From contig JAGPUW010000020.1 in the NCBI GenBank assembly GCA_018069465.1, positions 1 to 40,562 of the forward strand: DNA of 40,562 nucleotides, written 5' to 3'. This document shows positions 27,789 to 36,542 of this stretch, piece after piece. The notes beneath the pieces were generated by a model. That model was given only the letters and a program-made list of their open reading frames with translations. It did not search any database and was not told the DNA's origin. The position numbers were made by a program, and so were the translations under genes. The stretch comes from Gammaproteobacteria bacterium (GTDB lineage Bacteria > Pseudomonadota > Gammaproteobacteria > Pseudomonadales > Porticoccaceae). Every line of letters starts with the position of its first letter. Position 1 is the stretch's first letter.

Positions 27789-28694
27789 TTAGCCCTGCAC
27801 TATTTTTGTCCCACTTTGGCCGGCCATAATGTCAGCGATCTGGCTGAGCTGGCCGATATAGGCACAGCGCCCAGTACTAGCCGCGAAGCGACAAGCCGCC
27901 TCAACCTTGGGCGCCATGGTGCCGGCCTCGAAAGACTGGGCACGCAGCTGGCTGACTGTCGCCTGCCCAAGCAGGCTTGCCTCGGCCTGAGCCCAGCCCT
28001 GATAAAGCCCATCGACATCGGTCAGCAACAGCAAGGCGTCTGCGCCGAGCGCCGTCGCCAATTGAGCACTGGTAAAATCTTTATCAATCACGGCGGCAAC
28101 ACCGCTGAGGCTGCCAGAGGAATCTCGAATGACGGGTATGCCCCCACCTCCAGCGCATACCACTATCATGCCGTGATCAATTAATAAGCGGATGGCCGCT
28201 AACTCGACGATCTCCTGGGGCTGTGGGGATGGCACAACCCTGCGCAGGCCCTGTTTAAACTCGGCCAGAACCCAGCCACGCTCCTCACTTAATGCCTGTC
28301 GCTCACGCTGTGGGTAAAAGGCCCCTATCGGTTTTGTCGGCTCGCTAAAAGCAACATCGTGCGGGTCGACCAATACCTGGGTAAGCAGGGCAACAACCTG
28401 GCGTTCGGGAATGGCGTTGATAAGCGCCTGTTCAAGCTGATAGCCCAGCATACCCTCAGACTCCGCACCGAGAATATCCAGCGGATAGGGTTTGACGCCC
28501 TGATAACTTTCAGCCTGCAATGCCAGCAGCCCCACCTGTGGCCCATTGCCATGGGTGATAAGCAGCTCATTGCCAGCGGCGATTTTGGCAATGGCCCGGG
28601 CCGCTACAAGGATGTTGTGCCGCTGAGTATCTGCCTCAGGGGACTGGTTTTTGTGCAACAGGGCATTACCACCCAGAGCAATCACAATACGCAC
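27789..28694 (-). CDS. arcC: Carbamate kinase
   Basis: A 301-residue amino-acid-kinase-fold enzyme that converts carbamoyl phosphate and ADP to carbamate and ATP. It shows the nucleotide loop IVIALGGNALL, LLITHGNGPQVGLLALQ, the VPSPQP motif, VVCAGGGGIPV, and DKDFTSAQLA. The start is a GTG at 28694, 2 nt after the stop of the preceding gene. There is no arginine deiminase or ornithine carbamoyltransferase gene in the unit, so its carbamoyl phosphate source here is unclear. Its tight coupling to a diphosphoglycerate-synthase-like P-loop protein hints at a common energy or phosphate role. Confidence 0.95.
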   Translation of the reverse strand: MRIVIALGGNALLHKNQSPEADTQRHNILVAARAIAKIAAGNELLITHGNGPQVGLLALQAESYQGVKPYPLDILGAESEGMLGYQLEQALINAIPERQVVALLTQVLVDPHDVAFSEPTKPIGAFYPQRERQALSEERGWVLAEFKQGLRRVVPSPQPQEIVELAAIRLLIDHGMIVVCAGGGGIPVIRDSSGSLSGVAAVIDKDFTSAQLATALGADALLLLTDVDGLYQGWAQAEASLLGQATVSQLRAQSFEAGTMAPKVEAACRFAASTGRCAYIGQLSQIADIMAGQSGTKIVQG

Positions 28695-28696
28695 AG

Positions 28697-30049
28697 TTAT
28701 TGCAGCGTTGCAGGTAGTTTGGCACTGCTCAAAAAGCGCTCCAGTGCCTCAGCCAAATTGGGGGAGGGCCCATCGCTGTATTCGTAAGCCACTCTAACAA
28801 GGGGTTTATTCAAGGTTATTAAATGCGCCAGATCACAGGGCGTAGCGGAAACCACGACATCGGCATCAATGGCATTAATCGATTGCTCGAGGGCCTTGAG
28901 TTGCTCGGGAAAATAACCGACGGCGGGGAGAATATTTTGCAGGTGGGGATAGCGGGCAAAAACAGCGCGAATGTCTGCCACCGCGCCTTCACGGGGGTCG
29001 ACGATCTCCCTGGCAGATGCCTGAACAGCGGCAATATACCCCGCACCATAGGCCATGCCGCCGTGGGTTGTGGTCGGCCCGTCTTCAATCACCAGCGCTC
29101 GCCGGTCACGTACGGCCTCCTCGTTCTCCAGAAAAACCGTCGACTCACCCTTAATAATTGAGGCTTGTGGATTAACAGATCTGACAGTCTCGATGACTTT
29201 TTGTATATCAATTTCAGCCGCGACATTCACTTTTGGCACCAGCACAATATCGGCCATGCGCAACACCGCTTCTCCGGGGTGATAGGAGGTTTCGTCACCC
29301 GGCCGCAAAGGATCGACAAGCACCACATGAAGGTCTGGCCGCACAAAGGGAAAGTCGTTGTTGCCACCGTCCCAGAGAATAAGGTCCACTTCCTTTTCAG
29401 CCTGCTCAACGATGCGCACATAATCGACACCGGCATAAACCAGAATACCGTGTTGCAGGTGGGGCTCGTATTCCTCCCTCTCCTCCACCGTGCAGTTGGC
29501 CCTGTCCAGATCATCACTAGTTTCAAAACGCTGCACGGCCTGTTTGTCTAAATCGCCATAGGGCATGGGGTGGCGCAACACCGCTACCTTTAGCCCTCGG
29601 CTTTTCAGGTGCAGGGCTATCCATCGACAGGTCTGTGATTTACCACAACCGGTGCGCACCGCGGATACCGCAACAACAGGCACCACCGAGTTGATCATTG
29701 TTGCTTGCGGCCCGAGCAGTAAAAAATCGCTGCCCGCCGCGAGGGCTATTGAGGCCCGGTGCATCACCGCCTGGTGGCTAATATCACTGTAGGCAAAGAC
29801 CACCTCTGCAACCTGATGAGCCCGGCAAAAATCACTCAGCTCATCTTCCGCAATAATGGGAATACCCTCTGGGTACAGCGCACCACTCAGTGAGGCTGGA
29901 TAGCTTCGCTCGACAATATTGGGAATTTGCGTGGCACTAAATGCCAGCACTTGTGTGTGCGGATCATCGCGAAACACTGTGTTGAAGTTGTGAAAATCTC
30001 GCCCTGCGGCACCCATAATCACAATTCGCTTTCTGGTTTTTTCGTCCAT
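28697..30049 (-). CDS. Cyclic 2,3-diphosphoglycerate synthase-like P-loop protein
   Basis: A 450-residue protein. The N-terminal part is a Rossmann-like domain (KRIVIMGAAGRDFHNFN, then LSGALYPEGIPI). The centre has a P-loop VRTGCGKSQTCRW, with GCGKS at ~134-138, and WDGGNNDFPFVRPDLHVVLVDPL. Proteins of this layout are annotated as cyclic 2,3-diphosphoglycerate synthases after the archaeal enzyme, or just as GTPases; whether a bacterium makes that compound here is unproven. I start at the ATG at 30049 rather than a GTG six codons upstream. It leads the minus-strand unit with carbamate kinase 2 nt downstream. Confidence 0.82.
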   Translation of the reverse strand: MDEKTRKRIVIMGAAGRDFHNFNTVFRDDPHTQVLAFSATQIPNIVERSYPASLSGALYPEGIPIIAEDELSDFCRAHQVAEVVFAYSDISHQAVMHRASIALAAGSDFLLLGPQATMINSVVPVVAVSAVRTGCGKSQTCRWIALHLKSRGLKVAVLRHPMPYGDLDKQAVQRFETSDDLDRANCTVEEREEYEPHLQHGILVYAGVDYVRIVEQAEKEVDLILWDGGNNDFPFVRPDLHVVLVDPLRPGDETSYHPGEAVLRMADIVLVPKVNVAAEIDIQKVIETVRSVNPQASIIKGESTVFLENEEAVRDRRALVIEDGPTTTHGGMAYGAGYIAAVQASAREIVDPREGAVADIRAVFARYPHLQNILPAVGYFPEQLKALEQSINAIDADVVVSATPCDLAHLITLNKPLVRVAYEYSDGPSPNLAEALERFLSSAKLPATLQ

Positions 30050-30207
30050 GGTAAAAAGCCCTGTCACTAGCTGTGCTAAGCAGCGGGTTGATGGGTCGAT
30101 AAAAGGGTACTAAGAAACCTCTAAGCAGTCTTACATATCCCAGAGGGTTTTTCCCCGATTATTGGCCGGCTGTTGCGCTAACACATTGTCGAGACAATCC
30201 CTTTTTA

Positions 30208-30318
30208 TTATTGCTCAGTCGCCAAGCGCTGTCGGCGCAGTATTTCTCGCGCATGAAAAACCGCTGCCACGCTGTAGTGGTTTTTATTCAGGGTAACGGT
30301 GATAAACACCTCGCCAAC
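30208..30318 (-). pseudogene. Decayed 3' end of a CDP-alcohol phosphatidyltransferase gene
   Basis: On the minus strand this reads VGEVFITVTLNKNHYSVAAV, then FHAREILRRQRLATEQ and a TAA at 30210-30208. It matches the C-terminal region of the intact CDP-alcohol phosphatidyltransferase (EEVFITFTLNKNYYNVATVF, then HARELMRRQR) at 33715-34392: plus-strand 30224-30312 and 33818-33906 agree at 73 of 89 bases with no gaps. Upstream of VGEVF the reading breaks with a stop and similarity fades, so only a fragment survives. The rest of 30050-30625 holds a 12-bp tandem repeat and the presumed promoters of two divergent operons; a plus-strand reading frame across the relic is not a gene. Confidence 0.75.
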
Positions 30319-30553
30319 ATATCAACGCCACTGGCACAAACCCACCTCACCAACTCCACCTTTCCAATAGCAAAAAATATTAAAATCCGGGAAATTTTGC
30401 TCAATTGGGCATAAAGAGATAATCACGTCTATGCTGAATAAAGCGGTATTAGCGAGTGCCTACAAAAAAAGAATCACGCTGCCCAAGCCTTTATAACAGT
30501 GACATTTTGCAGCCCTGAGATTGGCGCTATCGGGCACCAAAATCAACTGACTC

Positions 30554-30589
30554 AATTGCACTATGAATTGCACTATGAATTGCACTATG
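30554..30589. repeat. Three exact 12-bp tandem repeats
   Basis: AATTGCACTATG occurs three times in a row without a mismatch (30554-30565, 30566-30577, 30578-30589), 37-72 nt before the P450 start. Each unit has an ATG in the frame of the P450 gene, giving MNCT-MNCT-like codons. I do not use these starts because they lack a ribosome site. Confidence 0.9.
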
Positions 30590-30625
30590 ACGAGCGTTAC
30601 AGACAAATTTACCCAGGGGATTACT

Positions 30626-31927
30626 ATGCACCCAGATCATCAAAAGTTCGGCTTAACTCATATCGACCCAGCACTCCTCAAGCAAATCGACGCCATGGCC
30701 CTCGATGACATTAATGTCGCCGACCCCGCGCTGTTTAAAAACGATACGGTGTGGCCCTATTTTGCCCGCCTGCGCCGCGAGGACCCGATACACTTTTGCA
30801 AAGACAGTCTGTACGGCCCCTACTGGTCGATTACCCGCTACGAAGACATTATGGCGATTGAAAAGAACCATAAGGTCTTTTCCTCCGACACGGCCAACGG
30901 CGGCATTACCATTGAAGACGGCAATCTTGGCCTCGGGGTGGAAATGTTTATCGCCATGGATCCACCCAAACACGACGAGCAGCGCAAAGCGGTTAGCCCC
31001 ATTGTATCGCCGCAAAATTTGGCGCGCCTTGAAAAAACCATTCGCACTCGCTCAAAAGAAATTCTCAGCGGGCTGCCCATTGGCGAAACCTTCGATGTCG
31101 TCGACCGTGTGTCCATCGAATTGACGACACAAATGCTCGCCACCCTGTTCGACTTCCCCTGGGAGGATAGGCGCAAATTAACGCACTGGTCAGATGTCGC
31201 CACTAGTGCCCCCGGTGCCGAGGACTATGTTTCAGAGGAGTATCGAAATGCCGAAATGGCAGAGTGCCTGGCCTACTTCACCAAGCTCTGGAATGAGCGC
31301 GTCAATGCCGAGCCCGGGCCCGATTTAATCTCCATGCTGGCCCACGCCGACGCCACCCGCCATATGACGCCGAATCAATTTCTTGGCAATTTAATACTGC
31401 TAATCGTCGGCGGCAACGACACCACTCGCAATACCATGACCGGCAGCATTCTCGCCCTCAACCAAAACCCTGAACAATATCAGCGGCTCTGTGACAACCC
31501 GGAACTCGTCAACTCGATGGTGCCCGAATTAATTCGCTGGCAAACCCCTCTTGCATCCATGCGCCGTACCGCAATCGAGGACTTCGAAATCGGCGGCAAA
31601 CTGATTCGCAAGGGCGACAAAGTGGTGCTGTGGTACGCCTCGGCCAATCTCGATCCCGACAGTATCGACAATCCCGAGCAATTCATTATCGACCGCCGGC
31701 GCCCGCGCCAACATATCTCCTTTGGCTTTGGCATTCATCGCTGTGTCGGCAACCGGCTGGCCGAAATGCAGTTGCGTATTATCTGGGAAGAGGCGCTAAA
31801 GAAATGGCCCCAGCCCTGTATCGAGGTGATGGGTGAACCCGACCGCAGTCATTCGGTTATTCTGCGGGGTTACAACTCCCTACCTGTGCGCATTAACGCC
31901 CTGCCACAAGGCACCAGTAGCCATTAG
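30626..31927 (+). CDS. cyp153A: CYP153-family cytochrome P450 alkane hydroxylase
   Basis: A 433-residue class I P450 very like the CYP153A alkane 1-hydroxylases, which put OH on the terminal carbon of medium-chain alkanes using electrons from a ferredoxin. Family-specific stretches are DPIHFCKDSLYGPYWSITRY, FSSDTANGGITIEDGN, MFIAMDPPKHDEQRK and RVSIELTTQMLATLFDFPWE. General P450 marks are the I-helix GGNDTTRN (262-269), ExxR at Glu301/Arg304, and the haem Cys373 in FGFGIHRCVGNRL. I choose the ATG at 30626, with AGGGGA five nt upstream, over in-frame ATGs back to 30563. Reductase and ferredoxin genes follow at once, giving the complete electron chain. Confidence 0.95.
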   Translation: MHPDHQKFGLTHIDPALLKQIDAMALDDINVADPALFKNDTVWPYFARLRREDPIHFCKDSLYGPYWSITRYEDIMAIEKNHKVFSSDTANGGITIEDGNLGLGVEMFIAMDPPKHDEQRKAVSPIVSPQNLARLEKTIRTRSKEILSGLPIGETFDVVDRVSIELTTQMLATLFDFPWEDRRKLTHWSDVATSAPGAEDYVSEEYRNAEMAECLAYFTKLWNERVNAEPGPDLISMLAHADATRHMTPNQFLGNLILLIVGGNDTTRNTMTGSILALNQNPEQYQRLCDNPELVNSMVPELIRWQTPLASMRRTAIEDFEIGGKLIRKGDKVVLWYASANLDPDSIDNPEQFIIDRRRPRQHISFGFGIHRCVGNRLAEMQLRIIWEEALKKWPQPCIEVMGEPDRSHSVILRGYNSLPVRINALPQGTSSH

Positions 31928-31941
31928 TGAAGGGGGATAAA

Positions 31942-33180
31942 ATGAACGAGACCGTGGTCATTATTGGCGGTGGTCAAGCGGGAGCACAGACCGCCGTTAG
32001 TTTGCGTAAAGAGGGTTTCAGCGGTGCCATCACTCTGGTTTGTGAAGAGCCGGTGCTACCCTACCAGCGCCCCCCGCTATCGAAAACTTACCTCGCGGGT
32101 GAATTACCGAAAGAGCGCCTCTTTATTAAACCCGCTGCATTCTACGAAAAAGCCAAGATTGACCTGTTGCTCGGTGTACGGGTCAATGCCATCGACACCC
32201 AACAACAACGACTCGCCCTCGACAATCACCAAAGTCTGCCCTACAGCCACCTTGTTTTCGCCACCGGCGGAAGGGTGCGCCCTCTGCATTGCCCAGGTAT
32301 TGAGCATCACCACGTGCACTATTTACGCACCCTGGCCGACGTCGATGCTATGCACGATAAATTTAAGCCCGGCAAGCGTCTGGTCATTATCGGTGGCGGC
32401 TATGTCGGACTCGAAACGGCGGCAGTGGCGGTGAAACACGGCCTTGAAGTCAGCGTATTGGTAGCCCGACCCACTGCTCTAGGACGCGTCACCAGTAAGG
32501 TCGTCGGCCAATTTTTTGAACAGGTGCACCGTTCAGCGGGTGTCAATCTACAGTCCAATACCGATGTCGAATGTCTCCAGGGCAATAACGAAGAGGTAGT
32601 GCTGACCACGCGGGGCGCTCTACTTTCCGCTGACCTGGTGGTCGTGGGCATCGGTCTACTGCCCAATGTCGAGCTGGCCGAAAGCGCCGATATCCTCTGT
32701 GAAGACGGCATTAACACCGACCAATACGGCCGCACCTCAATCGCCAACATCTACGCCGCAGGCGATTGCGCCAATCACCCCAACGCCATTTACAAGCGCC
32801 GTATGCGCCTGCAATCGGTGCAGAATGCCATCGACCAGGCGAAAACCGTGGCGGCAAGTATTTGCGGCAAAAATAAACCCTACATCCAAATACCCTGGTT
32901 CTGGTCCGATCAGTACGATCTAAAACTACAGACTGCGGGCGTCAACACCGGCTATGACGAAATTGTGCTGCGCGGTGACCCCGAGACCCGCTCCTTTGCC
33001 GCCTTTTATTTACGCGCCGGGCGACTGTTGGCTGTCGACGCCATCAATCGCCCCGCCGAGTTTGTCGCGGCGCGCAATATTATCAATAAAAATCTCGTCG
33101 TTTCCGCCGCCCGCCTGAGCGATGAAAGTATCGCCGCCAAGGCCCTGGCAAGTCCCCAGGACACGACGAGCCCGACCTGA
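31942..33180 (+). CDS. NAD(P)H-dependent ferredoxin reductase for the P450
   Basis: A 412-residue FAD-containing ferredoxin reductase of the putidaredoxin/rubredoxin-reductase type. The FAD Rossmann motif is VVIIGGGQAGAQTA at the N-terminus, the LPYQRPPLSK motif follows, the NAD(P)H motif is VIIGGGYVGLETAAV in the middle, and the second FAD contact is IYAAGDCANHPN. The C-terminal domain has the WFWSDQYDLKLQTAG block. I start at the ATG at 31942, preceded by AAGGGGGAT; the GTG overlapping the P450 stop is less likely. It should reduce the ferredoxin coded downstream for use by the P450. Confidence 0.94.
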   Translation: MNETVVIIGGGQAGAQTAVSLRKEGFSGAITLVCEEPVLPYQRPPLSKTYLAGELPKERLFIKPAAFYEKAKIDLLLGVRVNAIDTQQQRLALDNHQSLPYSHLVFATGGRVRPLHCPGIEHHHVHYLRTLADVDAMHDKFKPGKRLVIIGGGYVGLETAAVAVKHGLEVSVLVARPTALGRVTSKVVGQFFEQVHRSAGVNLQSNTDVECLQGNNEEVVLTTRGALLSADLVVVGIGLLPNVELAESADILCEDGINTDQYGRTSIANIYAAGDCANHPNAIYKRRMRLQSVQNAIDQAKTVAASICGKNKPYIQIPWFWSDQYDLKLQTAGVNTGYDEIVLRGDPETRSFAAFYLRAGRLLAVDAINRPAEFVAARNIINKNLVVSAARLSDESIAAKALASPQDTTSPT

Positions 33181-33211
33181 ATGGCCCCACCCCGTAGCGA
33201 GGAAGAGAGCG

Positions 33212-33532
33212 ATGATTAAAGTAACCTATATCGACCATGCCGGTACTGCACGAGAAATCGAAGTTGAGGAAGGCGTTGATTTAATGGATGTTGCTGTCGA
33301 CAACCTGGTGCCAGGCATCGATGGCGACTGTGGTGGCGTCGCCGCCTGTGCCACCTGCCATGTCCACGTCGATCCCGCCTGGCAAGACAAATTGCCGCCG
33401 ATGGGGGAAGAAGAAGATGCCATGTTGGAGCTTGCCGACGACCGCAACGAGAATTCGCGTCTCGCCTGCCAACTGAAAGCTAGTCCCGAGTTAGACGGTC
33501 TGATATTACACACACCTATCGGTCAGCATTAA
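33212..33532 (+). CDS. [2Fe-2S] ferredoxin
   Basis: A 106-residue adrenodoxin/putidaredoxin-type ferredoxin. The cluster ligands fit the C-X5-C-X2-C...C pattern: Cys40, Cys46 and Cys49 in GDCGGVAACATCHVHV, and Cys86 in SRLACQLKA. The start is the ATG at 33212 behind GAGGAAGAGAG; a longer in-frame reading begins inside the reductase gene and adds non-family sequence. It carries electrons from the reductase at 31942 to the P450 at 30626. It is the last gene of the operon, followed by a 182-bp gap that contains only a weak inverted repeat (33543-33550 with 33576-33583). Confidence 0.95.
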   Translation: MIKVTYIDHAGTAREIEVEEGVDLMDVAVDNLVPGIDGDCGGVAACATCHVHVDPAWQDKLPPMGEEEDAMLELADDRNENSRLACQLKASPELDGLILHTPIGQH

Positions 33533-33714
33533 AAGCCGCACCGCTAAGCAAGGTTAAAATAGCCCTCAGGCCAGCTGCTTAGCGCGCCCATCTCAGCGAA
33601 TTTTGAGACAAGATAGTATGCCACCGTTTAAACCCCAGCCAGCAAACCTACTGTTTGTTCGGCAAAAAGCACAACCGTCACACTCAACATTACCGGCTTA
33701 AACGGGTGGTTTTC

Positions 33715-34392
33715 TTACCGACAATCACCATCGCCCGGTGGCTTATTTTTCAAAACTTTGCGCCTTTCTTTTAGACCAATGCGCTCCTGCATCTGCACTC
33801 GACGCTCGCGAAAGCGAAAGCGCTGACGACGCATGAGTTCGCGCGCATGAAAAACTGTCGCCACGTTGTAGTAATTTTTATTCAGGGTAAAAGTAATAAA
33901 CACTTCTTCTAGCGCCACCCAGATATGGAAGAAAATGACCCCTCGAAAAAACGAGGAGCTATCGAGCAACACCAGGGAGTAATAAGCGGGAGCCATCAAT
34001 ACCGCCGCCAGCTTTGCCGACCAGGTGTGGTAGCGGGGCAACTCGTGAAACTTCAATAAGCAGCTAATGGTAGGTACTAAATAGGTAAAAAAACCGAGCA
34101 GAAAAAACCATTTTTGCTGCTGGAATATCCCCGGCCAAAGTAAGAACAACCCCAGCAACATGGCACTGTAAGTGCCTAAGTCACCCCAGCTATCGAGCCG
34201 CGCACCCAGTTCGCTCGTTTGATTCCAGCGTCGCGCAAGATAGCCGTCAAGGCCATCGGTAAGTAGCGAGGCCGCCAATAATATAAGAAAGGCTTCCCCG
34301 TGGCCGCCATAGGCGAGGTAGAGCAGCACCGGCACCAGGATCAGCCGGGAGGCACTCAAAAAATTGGGGATACTAACAATTGAATTCGCCAT
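33715..34392 (-). CDS. CDP-alcohol phosphatidyltransferase family protein
   Basis: A 225-residue integral membrane enzyme that swaps CMP of a CDP-linked lipid for an alcohol. The signature DGLDGYLAR-(8)-G-(3)-D-(3)-D is complete, with Asp46, Asp49, Gly50, Arg54, Gly63, Asp67 and Asp71. Several hydrophobic helices follow. The C-terminal ~45 residues are strongly basic (ARELMRRQRFRFRERRVQMQ) and probably cytoplasmic, an addition not needed for the fold. The substrate alcohol cannot be told from sequence. It is 28 nt downstream of rlmB, so probably co-transcribed. A decayed copy of its C-terminal part lies at 30208-30318. Confidence 0.9.
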   Translation of the reverse strand: MANSIVSIPNFLSASRLILVPVLLYLAYGGHGEAFLILLAASLLTDGLDGYLARRWNQTSELGARLDSWGDLGTYSAMLLGLFLLWPGIFQQQKWFFLLGFFTYLVPTISCLLKFHELPRYHTWSAKLAAVLMAPAYYSLVLLDSSSFFRGVIFFHIWVALEEVFITFTLNKNYYNVATVFHARELMRRQRFRFRERRVQMQERIGLKERRKVLKNKPPGDGDCR

Positions 34393-34420
34393 ACACTTTA
34401 TAAACCAGGTATCTGGGTAC

Positions 34421-35206
34421 TCAGCCGCGAAGGCTTTGCTGCCTTTGCCTCACCACTTCAAATAAACAAACACCTGCCGCCACGGAGACATTTAAACTGC
34501 TCACTGTGCCCGCCATCGGCAACTTGACGAGACTATCGCAGGTCTCTTTGGTCAAGCGACGTAAACCTTTGCCCTCGGCACCCATCACCAGCGCTAGCGC
34601 AATGGTGAAGTCCGTTTGATAAACGCCACCCTCGGCCTCACCGTCTGTACCGATAACCCACAAGCCCTCTTGTTTGAGCTTATTGAGGGTGCGCGACAAA
34701 TTAGTCACGACCACCAAAGGCACAGAATCAGCTGCACCCGATGCCACTTTGCGCACCACCGGGGTGATACCCACGGAGCGATCTTTGGTGGTGACAATAG
34801 CATGAACACCGGCCGCATCGGCGGTGCGCAGACAGGCACCCAGATTGTGGGGGTCGGTCACTTCATCGAGCACCAGTAACAGCGCTGGCTCCTGAAGTTC
34901 GCTAAGAAGATTAAGCAAATAGGCCTCGTCCTGTATCGCGCCGGCGGTGCAGAGTGCGGCCACACCCTGATGATTGAGTTCCTCACCCTCCTCTGAGGCA
35001 TCGGCGAGCAGGGCATCCAGCTCTTTGCGGGTGGCCCACAGCCAGGGGATGTCCTCCCGATCGGCCAGCGTCTGTATTTTCTGTTGCCGCTGATCTTTGC
35101 GGCCCCGCTGCAGACGCAGCTCTTTGACCCGCGGGGCATCGGTTTTTAACAAAGCCTGTACCGCATGGAGGCCATAGACCCACTGCATTTCGCTTGAACT
35201 ACTCAC
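34421..35206 (-). CDS. rlmB: 23S rRNA 2'-O-methyltransferase RlmB
   Basis: A 261-residue SPOUT methyltransferase that methylates the ribose of G2251 in 23S rRNA. The N-terminal substrate-binding domain (WVYGLHAVQALLK) leads to HQGVAAL, then the three SPOUT motifs LDEVTDPHNLGACLRTADAAG, VMGAEGKGLRRLT and VSSLNVSVAAGVCLFE, which form the SAM-binding knot. The start is GTG at 35206 or the ATG at 35188 six codons later (MQWVYGLHAV); the longer form has a better fit to E. coli RlmB as I recall it. In most gammaproteobacteria it follows rnr directly; here an unrelated gene lies between. Confidence 0.95.
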   Translation of the reverse strand: MSSSSEMQWVYGLHAVQALLKTDAPRVKELRLQRGRKDQRQQKIQTLADREDIPWLWATRKELDALLADASEEGEELNHQGVAALCTAGAIQDEAYLLNLLSELQEPALLLVLDEVTDPHNLGACLRTADAAGVHAIVTTKDRSVGITPVVRKVASGAADSVPLVVVTNLSRTLNKLKQEGLWVIGTDGEAEGGVYQTDFTIALALVMGAEGKGLRRLTKETCDSLVKLPMAGTVSSLNVSVAAGVCLFEVVRQRQQSLRG

Positions 35207-35361
35207 GATCCACTACTCATAACGAAGGGCTCACTCCCGAATAAGCCCGATAGCAATGTGCCATCGAGCAGGGGCGCTAGTTTACCCGGTTCTACCCGCA
35301 GGTAGAAAAAAACTGCCGGTTGATCATCACGGTCGATTGGGCCGGAGGCAGCTGCCGCAGA

Positions 35362-36447
35362 CTAAAGTGGCGCGGGCACCGGGATTCTGGCGACGTAGTC
35401 AGACATCAAACTACCCAAATACAAATGCCCCTCGTGCTCAAGTACGCTGGTGACCATGCCAATGGAGTTATCTTTGGCGTCCATAAAATGGGTGATATTG
35501 CCGTCCAAATCGACCCCCACCAGCAGCCCAAAAGTCGGTAAGTTCAGGCCATTAAAGAACTCGGGCACCAGCGCCAGAAAACGCGGCAAGCGCAGCATTA
35601 ACTTCTTTTTGAAAGGCTGCGAGGCCAGCGCCTCGAGCCGTGGAAAGCGCGGATAGGCCAGCGCCACCCAGTAGGTGTCTTTGCCATTGAAGGTAATATT
35701 GTCCGGCCCACCGGGCAGGCTCGGCACAAAGGCTTCGCTGCGCCCCGCCTTCGGCCCCTTCAGCCACAAGCGAGTGACGCAAAAACCGAGGGTCTGGTTG
35801 ACCAGCACATACTCGCCATCCGGCCCCATCGCCACGCCGTTAGCCAGATGCAAATTGTCGAGCACCACACGGCTGCTCTTGGTCGCCGGGTCGTAACAGA
35901 TCAGCTCGCCGAGGGGGTTGTCCTCCATCATCGCGTAGCCGGCCTGAGCCATGGTGTATTTGCTGGATATGTCGCTAAAATAAATCTTGCCGTCGGGGGC
36001 GATATCGAGATCGTCCGCCACGTTGTAGCGGCGGCCATCCACCTCATCGCTAAGCACACTCACCTCACCTTCTGGGGTGACGCAAACCAGGCCTTTGTCG
36101 GCATCGCAAATAATAAGATTGCCCAAGCCATCAAACTTCATACCCAGGGGGTGGCCACCTGTATTGGCCAGCACCTCGGGGTCAGCCGAGCCATCGATGG
36201 GCGCGCGCACCACATTGCCGTCGCTTAAACCGGTGTAAAGATAGCCCTCTTTAATAGCCGTCGCCTCTGGCCCGGCCAGTTTGCCACGCCAGAGTTTCTC
36301 CGCTTTGCGCAGCGAATTACTAAACGCAAAGCGCCCTTCATAGGCCGGCGCCTTGGGGGGATGCCAACCCTCGGGCTCTATCGCCACCGGCCAGAACAAC
36401 AGATAAAGTATCGATAAAAAAATAAAAACCAGCGTTAATCCCAACAT
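35362..36447 (-). CDS. SMP-30/strictosidine-synthase-like beta-propeller
   Basis: A 361-residue protein with one N-terminal transmembrane helix (GLTLVFIFLSILYLLFWP), so it is anchored at the inner membrane with its propeller probably outside. The rest is a six-bladed propeller of the SMP-30/gluconolactonase and strictosidine-synthase-like type: GPEATAIKEGYLYTGLSDG, HPLGMKFDGLGNLIICDA, NVADDLDIAPDGKIYFSDIS, LANGVAMGPDGEYVLVNQT and PGGPDNITFNGKDTYW. Members are lactonases or esterases; strictosidine synthase activity itself is not implied. AAGGAGC precedes the ATG at 36447. It sits between rnr and rlmB, both on the same strand. Confidence 0.88.
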   Translation of the reverse strand: MLGLTLVFIFLSILYLLFWPVAIEPEGWHPPKAPAYEGRFAFSNSLRKAEKLWRGKLAGPEATAIKEGYLYTGLSDGNVVRAPIDGSADPEVLANTGGHPLGMKFDGLGNLIICDADKGLVCVTPEGEVSVLSDEVDGRRYNVADDLDIAPDGKIYFSDISSKYTMAQAGYAMMEDNPLGELICYDPATKSSRVVLDNLHLANGVAMGPDGEYVLVNQTLGFCVTRLWLKGPKAGRSEAFVPSLPGGPDNITFNGKDTYWVALAYPRFPRLEALASQPFKKKLMLRLPRFLALVPEFFNGLNLPTFGLLVGVDLDGNITHFMDAKDNSIGMVTSVLEHEGHLYLGSLMSDYVARIPVPAPL

Positions 36448-36542
36448 AGCTTGCTCCTTATATTTATTATTTCGGGGTCACTATTGCCTCGTTAATGCCG
36501 CTATTTTTTATCACGTATCACCTGTAAAAGCGACTCGACTAT

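Noticed and set aside
30211-30414. 67-codon plus-strand frame upstream of the P450
   Set aside because: It is antisense to the phosphatidyltransferase relic and shows no protein-like features of its own.
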